DNA from: Pterobdella sp. o SKG-2022
Taxonomy: Eukaryota > Annelida > Clitellata > Hirudinida > Piscicolidae
Direction: 5' to 3'
Assembly: GCA_964035795.1 (NCBI GenBank)
Contig: OZ038320.1
Location: forward strand, 8,516,671 to 8,580,670
Length of the DNA stretch: 64,000 nt
Shown: positions 13,301 through 23,666 of the stretch, piece after piece
Position numbering within the stretch: the stretch's first letter is position 1
How the letters are laid out: each line of letters starts with the position of its first letter
The notes under the pieces: generated by a model
Seen by the model: only the letters and a program-made list of their open reading frames with translations
What the model was told of the DNA's origin: nothing
The model's database searches: none
Made by a program: the position numbers and the translations under genes

Positions 13301-14776
13301 ATAAAAAACTGAACTGAATCATTTTTAAACTGTCATTTCCTCTATCTACCTTCAAAACATCAGTAGCAAAATGAATTCATGATTACCAGGTAGGTATGGT
13401 CATCCACGTTAAATCTCTCTCTCAGGTTGCGAAATACATTTGGACAATACTCCTTGAACTTAAAATGACTTGGCATATTCTCTCTAGTGAGTGATAATGA
13501 TTTACAATTTTATTGATAATTGTGCTAAAAAAAGTATGAAAAGACATAAAGAAAAATTAATAGCTAGCTTTTTCTTAAACAAAGATAGGCAAAAAAAGTA
13601 TAAAAAACAATGTATAAAAAATCCATTTGAATCAAATATATTTTTTCAACTGAATAACATAAAGCTTTTCATATTTCAAACTCAAAAAATTTGTGGATGA
13701 AATTTTTATTAAAAATACTACTACAGCAAACACACACAAATCTGACAGACCATTGAAAACAGACTAAAAACCAACTGGCCACCTACTTGTTGAACATGTG
13801 GTTGTCAACCCTGGTCTTGGTGTGGGCCTTGAAATCATCGGGCATCAGCATCACAGGGGGGTTCACATGTGACAACTCTGTTATCTAATGGAATTCATTA
13901 ATATTTTTTTATGTACTCTATAATTGAGTATATTATAGTTCTGTGTTTTTTAAAAACATTGTATGTATCTTTTGTTTAATAATTTTCATTTTAACTTTAA
14001 AATGAGAAGTTTTAAGATACATTTATTTCAAAAAGAATTATATTTTATGATAATTTATACCTTACCCTGTAACATTAGTTAGTATTAACTACAGTAGTAC
14101 TAAAGTTCCATATATAAGATTTAACTTAAAGAAAATTATTTTCTATATTTTTATAAATCTCTAGTAAAAAAAGAAGTTATATAAAAGTATTTGATTGAGT
14201 GATATATTTTTTTATTTCCTAAATACTATTTTATAGTTTTCATTTTTTATTTATAGCAAAATTTTATCTACACAATAGTCTCATGATTAAACTTGATTAT
14301 GGTAATGAGTGAGTTGATTTAAACTTCTTTCAAGATTTTTTTAAATATTAAACAGTTGCTTTGAAAAAGAATTGCAAAATATTTCAAAAATGAATAGATC
14401 CTTTGAGCAAGTAATTTTTTTCAAAACCTTCTAAACAAAAATGAAAAGTTTATGATATACTCCTAGGTTTAACTAATATTCGGCATGAATAGAAACAATG
14501 AACATACAGAATGATTGATTCCCCACATGAACACACTCAAGAGAGGCTCTTTGGCTCTAAACAACCTTTGAGTTTATTAATAATGTCTATAGAATGATTC
14601 AAAATTTTTAAAATGTATTTAGGAGTTGTGTATCTGCAACCGCTTTCATTTTGTTTTAGATACAGAAGCTTGTAAAAAGTTTTAATAAGTAATTTTTTAT
14701 ACGAAAATAAATTGAAGTACCTCAACTTCGGCCTTACAGCCTTGATGTGCTTTCGTTTTTGTTTTGTTGTTGACAT
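7337..14776 (-). CDS. PIP4K2: Phosphatidylinositol 5-phosphate 4-kinase type 2 (PIP4K2-like), complete, catalytic Asp replaced by Gly
   Basis: Fifteen exons: 14776-14721, 14565-14508, 13884-13787, 13483-13387, 13134-13070, 12973-12916, 12429-12391, 12169-12023, 11235-11156, 10956-10884, 10349-10274, 9893-9771, 9501-9418, 7643-7519, 7396-7337. They join in phase to 1239 nt, 412 residues, close to the roughly 406 of human PIP4K2A. Family landmarks occur in order: [56 protein letters not shown] (ATP lysine), [54 protein letters not shown] (metal-binding Asp), [15 protein letters not shown]. The family phosphorylates PI5P on the 4-hydroxyl. The motif LMDYSLLVGIHD reads [12 protein letters not shown]: codon 266 (10323-10325) is Gly where the catalytic Asp is expected, so the protein may be a weak or dead kinase. 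An acidic, low-complexity exon (9893-9771) sits where human paralogues have a variable insert. Confidence 0.93.
7800..9400. other. Large AT-rich intron of PIP4K2
   Basis: The longest PIP4K2 intron, between the exons ending at 9418 and starting at 7643. It holds only short AT-driven open frames and no recognisable gene, repeat or RNA. Confidence 0.5.
11424..11582. mobile_element. MITE-like inverted-repeat element, copy A (in a PIP4K2 intron)
   Basis: The left part reads AATAATAACACGAAGC and, about 100 bases on, the right part reads GCTTTGTGTTATTATTCA, its near-exact reverse complement. Between them sits AAGTTGAACTCACATTATCA. The same terminal and inner segments recur at 31825-31950, so this is a repeat family and not a chance hairpin. 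No coding capacity. I infer a non-autonomous DNA transposon. Confidence 0.55.
12620..12835 (-). mobile_element. Degenerate LINE fragment in a PIP4K2 intron
   Basis: A stretch of higher GC inside an otherwise AT-rich intron. Read on the minus strand in shifting frames it gives GHMLRQ, then [20 protein letters not shown], then [20 protein letters not shown]. This resembles the C-terminal tail of some non-LTR retrotransposon polyproteins (GHxLRM ... GRPKKTW ... DLKxLG ... W). The frame shifts show it is an old, dead copy. Confidence 0.35.
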
Positions 14777-17150
14777 TGTTTGAACTTCTAAGACTTTGAA
14801 AATATTCTGTCTTGTTTTATACTTTTATAAGCTTCTTTCTATATTCATTGGTATATAAAATCTCATGATAAAGTTAATTAGTAAAATTTTGTAGACTATT
14901 TAATTACACTACGATTATGGATAGAATTGTTTTTTAATAACTATCCAATTTTTGATCAAATTTTTTCAAATAATTTAAATTGTTTGTATCAGATGAAAAC
15001 CAATAATTTGGTTTTTTATATATTATTGGCAAAAATGTAAAACGAAAAGTTCGTAATGTCAGAATTTAAAATGAGTTGCGATGCTCATTCTAATTGAGAA
15101 TATGGTGAAAATTTTTTCCAATTGAAACAACATCTAATAAATTTTAAAAAAAATAATTATGAAAAAAAAGTTTTTTTTTTCAAACAAAAACAAAGCCAAA
15201 CAAAGTAGAAATTTGTATTATTACGTATAATAAACTAAAAAAATTTTATTATTAAAATCTTCAAAAAAGTTTAGTGAAAAATAAAAAAAATAAATTAGTT
15301 TATTTGTTCAATTTATTAGAACTTCATTTTAATCTTTATATAAATTTAAAATAATCATATCAGAGCCTAATCTTATCAAATATTGTTCCTGTGGAAAAAC
15401 TTGCTTTTGTGGAAACGTTTGAAAATTTTTTTTGTTGGCTTAAAACTTTCTTGAAAAATTTTCTTTGATTCAGTTTATAAAAGCTTCAACTCAGTGGTCA
15501 AAAAAACTTACTTTAGTTTTTAAAAGTATTAGAATTAATTCAAGTATCAAATCATGCCTGAATAAAAACATCAATCTTACATTTTAAGCTTATTTCAATA
15601 TTTAACGGATTCAAGGAATGTGTGTTTTTGAATCGCTCAAAAAATTTTAACTTGCTGCAGAAACCTACTCAGTGTTTCTAAAATAATGGTGATAAGTAAT
15701 AATGTTAAAAATACAATCTATCATTCAGTGACTCCAACTATAAGATATATTTTTCACACTTTTTCACATATTAGTCGTTTCTTCAATGTTCAAAATAATA
15801 TGTCTTATTTAATGTTTTTTGTTGATTTGACTACTGCACATCTACTTTTTATTTTAGCTACTAATTAGCTTGAAACTTTTTGAATCTTAGTGTTTAAATA
15901 GTTAATACCTTCATTGATGTTTTTAAAAAATTTTTTAAAAACCAAAGCTCGCAAAAAATGAAATGTTTTCATTTGGATTGGATAGTTTGAAGCAGATATT
16001 AACAATTTCGAATATGTAAGAACAATGAAAACATTATAAAAAATTTCATAAAAATAAATTTTATCGAGTTTAACTCTACGCAAGTCGCTTATAATGTCAC
16101 CCCATATTGAGATTTTGGTTGCATATTTGAAAGGATTCACAGGGTGCTACTCAATGTAAACGTTATAAAATATAATTATAGCAAAATATTATGTTTTAAA
16201 CACAACAATAAATTCATAAAACTTTCAACAAAACGATTAATAAGTTAAAAAAGGGTAAAAAGAAATTTGAAAATTCAGTAAATTGTGACAATTAATAGAT
16301 ACAGGTTGAAACATAACTAAAAATTTATAATATTTGAAGGTTGGACAATTCAAAATATATTTTCTGTAAACTCATTCTTGAAAAGATGAAATAATATTTG
16401 TATTATCGATTCTAACATAAAAGTTTTAATTTTTTGAATTAGGTTGAGAGAATTTTTTTCCTAAATTAGGAAAAAAGCTCAAAAAAAATATAATTCATGA
16501 ATGTAAGAAATACATAACAACTTTTTAAAAAATCAATAGCTCAAACTAGAGTCTTGGGTACATGCGAATGAAGGAAAAATTAGTTTGGAGAACAGTTTTG
16601 GTCCATAGTTTTCAATGATTTTTTTTTGTACATATGAAAATTTTTGAATAACAGAAAAAATAGCTTTATTAAAAAAGAAAAATTTTGCACAAATATATGC
16701 AAAAAAAAAGTTAGATGAAATGATCAATTTACTTTTTTAAGTTAAATTCAGTAGTTGAGCTTTGGTTTGATATGAAAATACTTCTTTTTCTATTTTTTTC
16801 GATAATGAGAAATTGAATTTTGCTAGCTAACGTTCCAAAGGTTGATTTATCCACAGAGCTACTTCAATTTAGACCTTATGTTAAATGATATTAATTAATC
16901 AATAAAACTAATAAACAATTTAACTTTTATTGAAAATGTTTTGAACAAAACTTATGATAATGAAAAACCAACAGTAATTCAAAACTTAATTAAGTTGAAA
17001 AAATATAGACATATGAAAAAGGCTTTTAAGTGAAATTTCACTGTATTTGAATATTTTAACCTATAAAAAATATATAGGTCTATGTTTTCTTTTATTTATA
17101 TTCAATAATAATTATCTTCTACAATTTGATTGGCTCACTATTATACAAGC
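14777..17150. other. Intergenic region between PIP4K2 and SOD1
   Basis: Very AT-rich spacer between the divergent PIP4K2 (minus) and SOD1 (plus) genes. Apart from a possible transposase relic at 15865-16140 I see only short open frames with no family resemblance. Confidence 0.45.
15865..16140 (-). mobile_element. Possible Tc1/mariner transposase relic
   Basis: A 91-codon open frame contains NPFKYATKISIWGDIIS followed by DKIYFYEIF. That spacing and pattern resemble the segment of Tc1/mariner DDE transposases that reads roughly K-x-x-x-K-V-x-V-W-x-G-I-S. No clear DDE triad or terminal inverted repeats were found, and the flanks are degenerate. The match is short and could be chance in AT-rich DNA. 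Confidence 0.22.
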
Positions 17151-17161
17151 TATAGCTGTTA

Positions 17162-17170
17162 TATATAAAA
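17162..17170 (+). promoter_or_regulatory. Possible TATA box of the SOD1 gene
   Basis: TATATAAAA lies 103 bases upstream of the SOD1 start codon, with no other gene between. Position and sequence suit a core promoter, but such strings are common in DNA this AT-rich. Confidence 0.35.
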
Positions 17171-17272
17171 ATTCGTACTTTAATCGCCTCTATGCTCGAG
17201 TTTTTGCAGTATTCTAGAAGCAAATTTCTCTCGCTAAAAAGTTCATTATTCAACACTCAAAACGCATTGAAT

Positions 17273-18217
17273 ATGGGTAAAATAAATGGTGCTTGTGTAC
17301 TCAAAGGAGATTCTACCGTAACCGGTATCGTGAGATTTAAACAGGTAACTTTCTAAAATCAAATTTGCGATTAAATTATGACTGCATAGTATAATTTATC
17401 AAAAATATCGAGCTGTAAAGTAACTTGTTCATATATTCTCAGGAAGGACAAGTCACACATTTGGAGGGTGAAATCACAGGACTCGCTCCAGGAAAACATG
17501 GTTTCCATATTCATGAGTTTGGAGACACTAGTCAAGGTTGATGCAGTAGTTTTAATTTTTATTCAACTACTTGATACAGATCATGTATAAAATTTTCAAA
17601 TGACTGTTAACAGGGTGTGTTTCTGCTGGAGGACATTACAATCCGCATGGTAAAACACATGGAGACACTACAGGGGATGAAAGGTTTTTTTTTAATTTTT
17701 CAAAAATTATTTGGAATGTTGGTTTCTTATTTTAATCTTCCTTTTTCAGGCATGTAGGAGACCTTGGCAATGTGGTTGCTGACAGCAGTGGAAAAGCAGA
17801 GTATGTTATTTAAATGGTAGTTTGAATTCATGTTTAACTTATCATTGAAAATGCAGGGTTAAAGTTTCCAGTAATTCTTTCCAACTTGAAGGGCCATACT
17901 CTGTTATTGGTCGTACTTTAGTGGTATGAAGTTATTTAATGTATTTTGGTAGTATGAATTTAAGTTTCAAAGCTTTATATATAATATAAAATGTAGTATT
18001 TGTATAAGCCTAGTCTAAAATAATGATTTCATGATCAAGTTATTTTCAAAATCTTTAGTCTTCTTTTATTATCTAATGTATATGAACCATAACAAATAAT
18101 TTTAAGGTGCATGCCGATGAAGATGATCTTGGCAAAGGAAACTTTGATGATAGCAAGACAACTGGCCACGCAGGAGCTAGACTTGCCTGTGGTGTCATTG
18201 GATTGGCTAAAAGTTGA
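17273..18217 (+). CDS. SOD1: Cytosolic Cu/Zn superoxide dismutase, complete
   Basis: Six exons: 17273-17344, 17443-17536, 17614-17683, 17750-17800, 17857-17923, 18107-18217. They join to 465 nt, 154 residues, the same length as human SOD1. The enzyme converts superoxide to hydrogen peroxide and oxygen as a homodimer. All active-site residues fall at the human positions: copper ligands His46, His48, His63 and His120; zinc ligands His63, His71, His80 and Asp83; disulfide Cys57-Cys146; Arg143 guiding the substrate. The signatures GFHIHEFGD and [12 protein letters not shown] are clear. There is no signal peptide, so this is the intracellular form. The start is the first ATG of the frame and gives the usual N-terminus. 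An AATAAA at 18352-18357 could serve polyadenylation. No oddities seen. Confidence 0.97.
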
Positions 18218-18351
18218 ATGATTATATTCAAGTGAACAGTACTTGCATAATCATATCATTATCAACGTTTAACGCGATGATAATATATGTATATATATTT
18301 ATGCACTGAGTGTTACTTAAAAATAATAAGTTAGTTTGATGTTTTTTTGAT

Positions 18352-18357
18352 AATAAA
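18352..18357 (+). terminator. Polyadenylation signal of SOD1
   Basis: AATAAA 135 bases after the SOD1 stop codon, followed by T-rich sequence. Confidence 0.4.
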
Positions 18358-19290
18358 ACTGTCAAAATCACAGTTTTCTTTATTTCAATTTTTATGAAAT
18401 AAAGTATGTCAGTATATAAATTACTTTAGAATTGATTGTCATCAATTATTTTTAAGAATAAAAATTATCGAAACTCGGAAATACGGTTTTACAGGCGCTA
18501 GAGTGTAGAGGTAAAGGTGTAAATTTTCCAATTAATGGATACTAAATACTAATGCAATTTGAAGAAACTAAGGCTTAGTTTGAAAGCTTTAATAAGCAAC
18601 TTATATAAGAAAAAGGCTTCAGTAAGTCGCTAAATGTTATTATTATTTGTAGAGCGCACAGTTTGCTGCAGAGACGCTTGGAAAAAAAACTAGGAAATGT
18701 GGCTATAAAGATTCGTTTTTAAACGCTTGTGGAAATGGTGAAAGACGCAGGTTAAGTGGAAGGGAATTCCATAAGTGAAGGGCGATGTGCGAAAAAGAGT
18801 TAGGAAAGACAGGTTGATGCAGCCATAAACCAGAGTTCGAAGACCTGAAAGACTCATGAGTCTGTCTGATAGAAAGAAGATCATATAGATAAGCCGGCTG
18901 ATTGAAATATAGAGCATTGGCGGTGAGTCACAATAACTTGAATTGAGCTATTAGTGCGATCGGCAACCAATGAAATCGATTGAAGCAAGCACGAGATGAA
19001 GAATAGTAATCGCCTTGAAGAACACTTTTGGCAGCGCGATTTTGGAGAGATTGCAACTTGGAGATGAGTTAGTTCGGAAGTGCACAAAAAAGAGAGTTAC
19101 AATAGTCGAGCTGGAAAGAACTAAAGAGAGTTAAGGCAACGGCAATGTTAAAGGGTAGGAATATGCGTACTTGCTTATGGCATGGAGATGAAAGTTGGAT
19201 GCTTGTATAATCTGAGAGACAAAGCGTGTGAAGTTGAGGCTAAGATCAAGAGTTACACCTAGTATTTTCAGTTTGGACGATTAGTGCCGT

Positions 19291-20133
19291 CTAGAGTGAC
19301 TTCAGTAGAGAAATTGCATTTAGCAAGAAAAATAGGAGTGCCAAAAAAAAGCTTTTGATGGGATTCACCATGAGGTGATTGTTGGAAAACCAAAAAATGA
19401 GTTCAGTGATGCATTCAGAAATCTTAGTGAGCTTGGGTTGAGTATCAAGATAAGAGGCACCGGTAAAGAGAGTGATATCGTCAAGAAACTGATGATCTAA
19501 AAAGGCGTGCTTTTGTAAGATCTCACTAATAGGAGATGTGTATAAAGAAAAAAGTATGGGTCCAAGAACAGAGCCTTGGGAAACACCAAAACGGAGAGAA
19601 ACAGGAGTAGAAGAAGAGTTACCTATTTTAACAAATTGTTTGCGATCGGAGAGATAGGAATGAAACCAGGATGAAGCAATGCCAGGAATGTAAAAGTAGT
19701 CTTCAAAAATGTGCAGCATATTAAAATTATCGATGGTGTCGAAAGCTGCTGAAATATCTAGACACCAAGACGGCCGCAGACCCGGTAGCACAGATGTTGC
19801 GGAGGCTATCAGTGATGTACAAAAGCGCAGTTTCCGTTGAGGGATGAAATCGATACGCCGATTGAAAAGGTTGAAGTTACGCAGTAAAGAAACGTGAGAA
19901 AATAGTCTTTTGAAAAAAACTCTTTCTAAAATTTTCGAAATGGTGCTGAGCTTTGAAATTGGACGATAGTTGGATGGCTGCATGGGGTCTAAGCTATTCT
20001 TTTTCAGTAAAGGATTTACTTGCGCTATTTTAAAGGAAATTGGAAAAGTGCTCTGCAAAAATGAAAAAGCGGAAAGTTTGCATATAATGGAGGCGAAAAT
20101 GCCAGAAAACTGCTTCAGCAAGAAAATAGGCAT
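19291..20133 (-). pseudogene. LINE reverse transcriptase, open for 280 codons
   Basis: Reverse transcriptase blocks appear in order: NYRPISKLSTISKILERV, CLDISAAFDTID, GVSQGSVLGPILFSLY, then LDDITLF in the place of the usual Y/F-A-D-D-T-Q-L core, and NNHLMVNPIKS. Upstream in the same frame PTIDKII is followed by a stop codon at about 20177-20179, then LITSLPNKSSSLDIMPIFLL, so the original frame ran on into the endonuclease. FLDD instead of F/YADD at the catalytic core suggests the enzyme is inactive, though the Asp pair is kept. Confidence 0.85.
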
Positions 20134-20249
20134 TATATCTAAAGATGAAGATTTATTTGGGAGAGAGGTGATCAGTTAGATGATTTTGTCAATAGTAGGA
20201 GGTGGGAAAAAAGAGAGATTTAATTGCTCACTGACAGTTCCAACTCAAT

Positions 20250-20513
20250 TTAATTGCCACCTCCACGCTTTCCATTAGAACGCGGAGAATGTAAAACATG
20301 ATAGCCCGGGGAAACAATGTCGTATTTTGTGACATAGTCTGCATTTGCTGAAACCCACGTTTCAGTCAGTGCGATCATATCAAAAGAATGGGTGGACATC
20401 GCAGGTGGGTAAGAGTCGATTTTTTGCGAGTAGAACGGGGATTGAGAAGGCCAAACTTCACTGGAAAAGATAGATTTTGAAGGTACATGGGTAAAGCTGG
20501 CCTTTATTGCCAA
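20250..20513 (-). pseudogene. LINE endonuclease fragment
   Basis: The frame contains FDMIALTETWVS followed by YDIVSPGYHVLHSPR and KRGGG, the N-terminal catalytic motif (xxLTETW) and following strands of APE-type endonucleases encoded by LINEs. The rest of the domain and the linker to the reverse transcriptase are missing: the frame stops and joins reverse-transcriptase upstream sequence within about 40 bases, showing an internal deletion. Confidence 0.75.
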
Positions 20514-20899
20514 GCCGTGCGTCCCATCTTGAATCGCACCTGTTGTCTATGAAAGGGACAAGAGGAGAATGTGGTGACGTGGTCATTGCGAGAGGGTGTG
20601 CTTGTTCTTTGATTTAACAAAAGTGTTCATTTTTTAACTTCAAGTATTCCGTAATAAGTTTTAGTAAAAATACGCATCGAATTTTTAGTGATAGTCTTAG
20701 ATTGCCTCTTAAAGGTTCGATTTTGTGTCAAGACGGCATATTAAGAGTTTTAATGATTTTTGCTATAGTTGAAATTGGTAGCTACAATCCCTCACTTGAC
20801 TGAGCAAACCAATAAAAATTTTAAATGTTTTTTTGTAATTTAAAAACTAAAAAAACGTATAGAAAAGATATAATATATATTTATTATTATTATTATTAT

Positions 20900-22500
20900 C
20901 AAAATTTGTATTGCGTTGTCACCCAAAAGTCCAACCCTGACCTTCTCGCGGTAGACGATGGTAACGGGTCCGTGTCAGATATATGCCGTCAGAAACTTAT
21001 GCTCTTGGTGAGGCCTCTCAATGCGGATAGGTTTGACACTAGCAGTGAAAGGCTGCGGCAATGGTGAAGATTTCTGCGTTTGCGTCTGCGGAAAATCAAC
21101 GGTAAGCAGTTCATCTCGTTCTAAAAATTAAACCTTATATCCTGCTTTTTCACATGGAAAGCAGAAGTTTTTTTTTGGCATAAATCAAAATACCGATGCT
21201 ATGATGATGGAAACACTCCTGGCTACAACTGTAGGCAATCTTTTTCGAGTAAGAAGAATAAGATTTGAATTTTTAAGAGTTGCAACCATGAATCTTATTT
21301 AGGAAAAAAAAAACTCTAAAAAAACAAAAAAATACACCTCCATACCGCATCGCTCGTCACGTGGGTGAACAAAGAGCTCTTTATCTGACGAATCATCAGG
21401 TAGGAATCGAAAACAAAGAATATAACAACAAAAAATATTAGATCTTTAAGGAATAATCAAATCAAATCATATCAATGACGAGCATGGTTATAGTGGCATT
21501 AACTTCAAGAGTTTCTAGACCACTGAGTATTATGAACTTTGAATGCAATTTTATGTAATGTAAGTTTTCTTAGATATGACAATTTAAAAAAAAATTATGC
21601 AAGTATAACTAAATAAACAAAACAGTTAACTAAGTTTATATGAAAAAAAGGTCTGTTGTTTAAGACAAAAGCAACCATAATAATACTTATATAAATGAAA
21701 TTTAGAAAACTGAGTTGATTTTATGGACCTATAAAAATAATCAAATCTGTGATAATAAACAAAAAAGTATATAGAAACTTCAAATAAAATACTTTGAGCA
21801 ATCAAATGTTAATTTTAGACAAAATTTGAACAACTTCATTGTCTTCATCTTTTTTCTTCAATGGGACTTCCAAATCATCACAATAGTAACCAGAAATTGC
21901 TTAATCTTTTTCTTTATTGTTACATTTTTTGATATTAATTGAATGATGATATTTTTTTCTAATCTTTTATAGAATTTTCATCCAAGTAATGCCAGCCTTC
22001 ATTAACCCCAAAAAACTGAAGTGTTTATCTTTGTAATTTTTGTTGCTGCATAAGATGAAATTGTTGATATTCACAATTTATCTTCTTTCTATGTAAAGCA
22101 AAAAATCCGAAATCATCCCAAAAGAAATAGTTCTTGTAGGTTATTGTATTAAATTGTGGAATTTTGGAATAAAATTACAAAATTAGTTTAAATAATAATA
22201 TTATGACATTTTAAACTGAATTATGTAGTTTTCAAGTATAAAAATCGACTGTTCGAGCCGCCATTCGACGGGCCACCTTCGATTGGCGCCAAAAACACAA
22301 ACTATATAAATTAACATACTTATACAGTAAATAAAATATAGATATAAACTGTGTACAAGAACAAAAGTTATATCATCCAAATAAAACAATAAGATATTGC
22401 AATAGTAGAAACGGTTGGACGCTCGTTACAAGTCCTGCAGTAAAAGCAACGAACAACGCTACCATCATAGGAGTTGGTATGTTTATAAGTCTTGAGGTTA
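20900..22500 (+). other. Region with possible cryptic exons upstream of the FAMeT-like gene
   Basis: Several short segments look exon-like on the plus strand: 21046-21101 (KGCGNGEDFCVCVCGKST, with acceptor and GTAAGC donor), about 21175-21251 (KYRCYDDGNTPGYNCRQSFS in one frame), about 21303-21399 (PPYRIARHVGEQRALYLTNH ending at a GTAGGA donor) and about 22410-22475 (NGWTLVTSPAVKATNNATII). Their phases do not chain cleanly, so I do not join them. They may be the 5' exons of the gene at 23667-25896 or chance open frames. Confidence 0.25.
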
Positions 22501-23666
22501 CTAGTTCTTCGTAAACTGTAATAAACTTAATATATTTTTTTTTTAGTTTTAAAATTAAAAAACAATATAAAATTTTATTGGTTCGTTCAGTAAAGTGACA
22601 GCTTGCAGTGCAAGTGCTTGTGATTCATCAGCCGTCAAGGCCCCGAATTAATTTAGAATATATAAAAGTCGCCACTGTTTGTTTTAACAATAAATATCTC
22701 CACTCATTTCTATCTTGACCCAACAACTTCTGGCTACTGGAATTCCTGATCTTCGAAATTAAATTTTCAAAACAGCCTTTTCATCACTTTCTGTCATGGT
22801 GGCAAGCAAGAAACGCGGTACTAGTTGACCCGGGCAACGAATGAAGTTTTTTTGTAGATTTCTTTGTACTTTTGAACTAAACGACATTATTTGGTTACAC
22901 GTGTGCTTGAAGTAAACTCTAAGGCTTAATTAAAAAACTGAAGGCGTTATGGACAGTTTGATGAATAAATATTGAATGTACATTATTCTGTAGATGAAAT
23001 GCAAATATTTGTCTCCTTTAAGAAGCATGAATTATTTCAAAAAAATGTTTGTTTTTAAATCGATTAAAAAGAAATTAAAACTATTTTCATCTTGAAATAA
23101 AACATATAAAAGTACTTTTAGAACTAGAAGTTCTAGAAATGAATTTAACATGGTTCATATTCTTGATGTTGGAAACCCTTCGAACCCGGGGAGAAAATTG
23201 TGTTTCACCAGGTGGAACTTTTTCTTCAATTGACATATAGATTAAAAAAAAATTTGTACTTTAGTGACATTTTACCCAATTAGCTCTTAGATGAGAACAT
23301 GTATAATAATTAGTTAAACCAAAATAAAACAAAACTTGAAAAAGTTCCATAAATTTTCTAATTGAAAAAGTTATGACTGGAAACATACATAATAAACCTT
23401 TCCAGGGACACTCTTCAAGGGAACCTCCTTGTGGCAAAATATTGACGAGTCTCACTTTTTAGCGGAATCGTTGAGTTTTTTGGTTTGAAATTTCTTCCTC
23501 ATGTTAATTTCCATTCTTAAGTATGAATAATTTTTAAATTTGCCAAGTCCTTAGTAAAATAATAATTCTATAAAAAATTCAATAGCAATTGATATCAAAA
23601 CATAAGTTCAAAAACAAATATTTCCAAAGCTATACTTATTCTTTAACATAAACATCATATTCTCAG

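Larger units (their letters stand above)
18630..20535 (-). mobile_element. Non-LTR retrotransposon (CR1/L2/Jockey-like LINE), 5'-truncated and internally deleted
   Basis: Read on the minus strand: an endonuclease fragment (20513-20250), a reverse-transcriptase frame (20133-19291), a decayed C-terminal region (about 19290-18690) and a 3' end, GCGCTCTACAAATAATAATA, at about 18655-18636. Short ATT-type tails are usual for CR1/L2-like elements. Composition is less AT-rich than the flanks, as expected of an insertion. The C-terminal part shows the familiar LQSLQNRAAKSVLQ and HWLPIALIAQFK patterns broken by stops. It lies just downstream of SOD1. Confidence 0.85.

Noticed and set aside
20825..21067. 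80-codon plus-strand frame with VDDGNGSVSDICRQK
   Set aside because: Starts in an AT repeat and would need a 37-base intron to join the next exon-like segment; kept only as part of the cryptic-exon region.
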